Shown: positions 6,586 to 8,554 of the stretch, piece after piece
Numbering within the stretch: position 1 is the first letter of the stretch
How the letters are laid out: every line of letters begins with the position of its first letter
From: Methanomicrobiales archaeon
GTDB lineage: Archaea > Halobacteriota > Methanomicrobia > Methanomicrobiales > Methanomicrobiaceae
DNA length: 8,554 bases
NCBI GenBank assembly: GCA_012523385.1
Contig: JAAYIO010000133.1
Location: 1-8,554, forward strand
Direction: 5' to 3'
Notes under the pieces: generated by a model
The model's database searches: none
The model's input: the letters and a program-made list of their open reading frames with translations, nothing else
Told to the model about the DNA's origin: nothing
Translations under genes and position numbers: made by a program

Positions 6586-6599
6586 TCTCTTTTAGCTTA

Positions 6600-6824
6600 A
6601 ATGAGTAACTACTCACTCATTGGGTGTCATACGGAAATTGGGTATTTGCATCAAGAAATGAGTGAGTATTTCTGGGGTATCGCATTCTCTGGTATGGAAA
6701 CTTGGTATTCCGGAATCATATCGGGATGACGGGTGATACTGTTCTCACTCGTTCATGTGCCGTATCGTCCCTATTGTAAGTGAGTGAAGATGGGGACGCG
6801 TATCAGAGAAGGGCAACTGAGTGA
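6600..6824. promoter_or_regulatory. TGAGTGA heptamer array (candidate TetR operators)
   Basis: Exact TGAGTGA or its complement TCACTCA occurs at 6614-6620, 6659-6665, 6781-6787 and 6818-6824, with one-mismatch copies at 6602-6608 and 6745-6751. With the copy at 6530-6536 this makes five exact heptamers in about 300 bp, against about 0.04 expected by chance on both strands. Copies at 6602-6608 and 6614-6620 form a compact TGAGT-AACT-ACTCA palindrome. The rest of the intergenic DNA shows no gene. Confidence 0.6.
6610..6668. repeat. Perfect 12-bp inverted repeat with 35-bp spacer
   Basis: TACTCACTCATT at 6610-6621 is exactly complementary in reverse to AATGAGTGAGTA at 6657-6668. The arms contain the TGAGTGA heptamer. 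Arm centres are 47 bp apart, a spacing better suited to two separately bound dimers or a DNA loop than to one dimer. Confidence 0.6.
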
Positions 6825-6857
6825 CGCAAAAAGGGAACCAAAGTCACCGTACCGGCG

Positions 6858-6865
6858 AAAAAAAA
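6858..6865 (-). terminator. Oligo-T terminator of the RNB gene
   Basis: On the minus strand a run of eight T begins six bases after the stop codon, followed by a T5 run about 25 nt later. This is the usual archaeal intrinsic termination signal and needs no hairpin. Confidence 0.6.
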
Positions 6866-6868
6866 GGA

Positions 6869-8359
6869 TTATCCGAACCTTCGCACACTTGGTCGCGTAC
6901 CCATACATTCAAAATCGACATATCCGTTATACGGGTCGGTGCTAATCAAACGCACCATGACCTTATGACCCACTTTCAGGTTTCCTCCACCCCGCATTAC
7001 CTTGCCTTCCACGGGCGGATTAATAAGTCTGACATACGTCCCTCTTTCCGATGCACCGGTAACAAAGGCCTCGAATGTCTCCCCGACCCTATCCTGCATC
7101 AACACTGCTGCTGCTGCCTTGCGCATAAACCGTTCGACTTTCTTAGCCCCTTTTTCACGCTCTGAAAGCCATTCCGCTTCATTCTCAAGTTCATCGTAGG
7201 TATACGGGCATTCATCCCGGTCAAGAGCCGATTTAACCAACAGCTGGATGATAAGATCAGGGTGACGCCTGTTCGGTGCAGTTGAGTGGGTATAATCAGT
7301 GACGGCGAGCCCAAAGTGGCCGATTGGTTTTCTCCGGGGGTCGCGGGCCAGGTATTCCCCGCATCCCATCAGTTTCACGATGGTCAGCGAGAGGTCAGGG
7401 AATGTCTCCGGGTTTGCCTCCAGTTCGCTTTTCAGGAACAAGGAGAGCTCTTTTGAATCCGGATGCTTTGGCAGTTTCCAGCCTAATTCCCTCGCCGTGT
7501 CAACAATCTCATCCCAGTATTTCGGGGTAACAACAACCCGTTCAATCATGGGCAGTCCGGCACGCTCCAAAAAGGCAACCGTTGTGCCGTTGGCAGCGAC
7601 CATGAACTCTTCAATCACCTGCCGGGCTAAGTCCTGTCGCTGGATCACCAGATCTTTGACCGTGCCATTTTCCATCAACGGCTCTGCCTCAATGGTTCTG
7701 AGATCAAGGGCACCTTGGTCCATGCGGAAGCCTCTTAGCCTCTGTGCTGTCTCATGCTGCAAGTGGAGCTGTGCTTCGAGTCCCGGCACATCCTGAACTG
7801 ACTGAGGAATCTCGCGGGTTCCCTCCAGCCATTCCCCTACCTCTTCGTAGATGAGTTTGGCTTTGTTTCGGACAATGGCCCGATAAAGTTCCCCGCACCG
7901 GGTGCTTCCGTCCGGCAGAACGGTGTACTCTATGACGATTGCCCTACAGTCCTGACCCGGCAGAAGGGATGAGATCCCCTTGGAAAGCCGGTCGGGAAGC
8001 ATAGGAAACGTAACGACGCCGGTATAGACGGATGTGGTGTTATATGCGGCATATCGGTCTGCTTCCGAATTCTTTGGCACATAGACATCGACATCAGAGA
8101 TGGCAATCTTCACCACAGTCTCTCCGTTTTTCCCTGCATCCAGATATTCAATCTGGTCGAGATCCATCGAGTCAAAATTGTCGATGGACGACCAGAGGAG
8201 GGAGCGGAGGTCACGGGTACCTTTTTCGTCGTCCTGAAAATCCTCTGTTATCGCATTGACTTCTCTGATAACTGCTCGGGGAAATTCGGGATTAAAATTA
8301 AATCTCTCCATTGCATCCTTTGCGATGGCGACGAGATCGACTTCCTGGCGTGATTTCAT
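6869..8359 (-). CDS. RNB-family (RNase II/R) exoribonuclease with C-terminal S1 domain
   Basis: Probable cytoplasmic 3'-to-5' exoribonuclease. From ATG 8359 it has 496 residues. The RNB domain begins near residue 45; the metal-binding motif SSIDNFDSMDLDQIEY is at about 57-72, and the RNA-clamping motif DYTHSTAPNRRHPDL at about 355-369. An S1 RNA-binding domain fills about 424-485 (VGETFEAFVTGASERGTYVRL and following). The N-terminal cold-shock domains of E. coli RNase II and R are absent, explaining the shorter length. The fourth acidic residue of the metal motif is Gln, apparently normal for the 'DLDQ' subgroup. A GTG at 8386 and an ATG at 8374 are in frame, but the TATA box at 8387-8396 places the transcript start near 8365, so ATG 8359 with a very short leader is preferred. 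It is separately terminated, so not linked to tetR. Confidence 0.9.
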   Translation of the reverse strand: MKSRQEVDLVAIAKDAMERFNFNPEFPRAVIREVNAITEDFQDDEKGTRDLRSLLWSSIDNFDSMDLDQIEYLDAGKNGETVVKIAISDVDVYVPKNSEADRYAAYNTTSVYTGVVTFPMLPDRLSKGISSLLPGQDCRAIVIEYTVLPDGSTRCGELYRAIVRNKAKLIYEEVGEWLEGTREIPQSVQDVPGLEAQLHLQHETAQRLRGFRMDQGALDLRTIEAEPLMENGTVKDLVIQRQDLARQVIEEFMVAANGTTVAFLERAGLPMIERVVVTPKYWDEIVDTARELGWKLPKHPDSKELSLFLKSELEANPETFPDLSLTIVKLMGCGEYLARDPRRKPIGHFGLAVTDYTHSTAPNRRHPDLIIQLLVKSALDRDECPYTYDELENEAEWLSEREKGAKKVERFMRKAAAAVLMQDRVGETFEAFVTGASERGTYVRLINPPVEGKVMRGGGNLKVGHKVMVRLISTDPYNGYVDFECMGTRPSVRRFG

Positions 8360-8386
8360 ATTAAAAGATACCATTCTTTTTATCAC

Positions 8387-8396
8387 TTAAATATAT
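8387..8396 (-). promoter_or_regulatory. TATA box of the RNB gene
   Basis: The minus strand reads ATATATTTAA, the best TATA match in the window. Transcription about 26 nt downstream starts near 8365, downstream of the GTG at 8386 and only a few bases before ATG 8359. The message would be almost leaderless, and no ribosome site is seen. Confidence 0.5.
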
Positions 8397-8554
8397 CTGG
8401 GTATCGCGAGGGAAAATTGCACGATATGAATGATGGTTATGGTTATTGACGCATTGGTAGGGGATATGTTGATATGCGCTGTTTTTCAAGAGAGATCAGA
8501 CTGATCATCCATGCATACACTACATACCGCCTCAAACAATGGTTCTCGTCCCCC
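8397..8554. other. Right-edge intergenic DNA
   Basis: No supportable gene. It contains a GATCAG-A-CTGATC palindrome at 8494-8506. Short frames run off the edge on both strands (27 codons from ATG 8474 on plus, about 36 codons on minus), neither with recognisable protein features. Confidence 0.4.

Noticed and set aside
6707..6716. Perfect 10-bp palindrome ATTCCGGAAT upstream of tetR
   Set aside because: Palindromes of this length occur about once per kilobase by chance, and it does not match the heptamer array.
7299..7796. 165-codon plus-strand frame inside the RNB gene
   Set aside because: Antisense shadow of the conserved catalytic domain; no start signal and a Ser-rich product without family features.
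8474..8554. Plus-strand frame open to the right edge (27 codons from ATG 8474)
   Set aside because: Too short to judge; a random frame stays open this long about a quarter of the time, and no TATA box or well-spaced ribosome site precedes it.
8444..8554. Minus-strand frame of about 36 codons entering from the right edge, possible 3' end of a gene
   Set aside because: No recognisable protein features and no oligo-T run after the stop; cannot be told from chance.
1..8554. CRISPR arrays, tRNA or rRNA genes, insertion sequences
   Set aside because: I saw no regularly spaced repeats, no tRNA-like cloverleaf or rRNA core sequences, and no transposase motifs; the repeated TGAGTGA units are too short and irregularly spaced for CRISPR.

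Overview
The window looks like a chromosomal segment of a methanogenic euryarchaeon, probably Methanomicrobiales; the order is an inference from gene content and style, not from a marker gene. The support is archaeal: TATA-like boxes about 25 nt ahead of starts, GGAGG/GGTGA ribosome sites, oligo-T stops after genes, archaeal lipoprotein signals, and an RNB ribonuclease of the short 'SIDN...DLDQ' type. Every gene I can support lies on the minus strand, so transcription runs from right to left. The right half (RNB, TetR, UbiA, GT2) is more GC-rich than the left half (uptake genes), whose intergenic DNA is strongly AT-rich.

Layout from right to left: (1) about 170 bp at the right edge without a supportable gene; (2) an RNB-family exoribonuclease with a C-terminal S1 domain, a clear TATA box that moves its start inward, and an oligo-T terminator; (3) a 335-bp intergenic region with a dense array of the heptamer TGAGTGA, ahead of (4) a TetR-family repressor whose own GTG start sits in a further heptamer; (5) a UbiA-family membrane prenyltransferase and (6) a family-2 glycosyltransferase, tightly coupled and probably co-expressed with the regulator; (7) about 530 bp of AT-rich DNA with promoter and hairpin candidates but no convincing gene; (8) two tandem paralogous lipoprotein substrate-binding proteins of the Fe-siderophore/cobalamin/heme (FepB/BtuF) type, separated by an AT-rich spacer with a doubtful 98-codon frame; (9) a FecCD/BtuC-type permease cut off by the left edge.

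How they work together: genes 8 and 9 form an ABC importer for a metal chelate, with two alternative binding proteins feeding one permease; the ATPase is presumably beyond the left edge. The binding-protein duplication includes about 85 bp of 3' flank carrying a hairpin kept in both copies. Genes 4 to 6 look like a small regulated membrane-lipid or polyprenyl-glycosylation unit whose substrates cannot be read from sequence. The least ordinary signals are the TGAGTGA array with its perfect 12-bp inverted repeat, and the duplicated hairpin behind each binding-protein gene. I did not find a clearly new multi-gene system.
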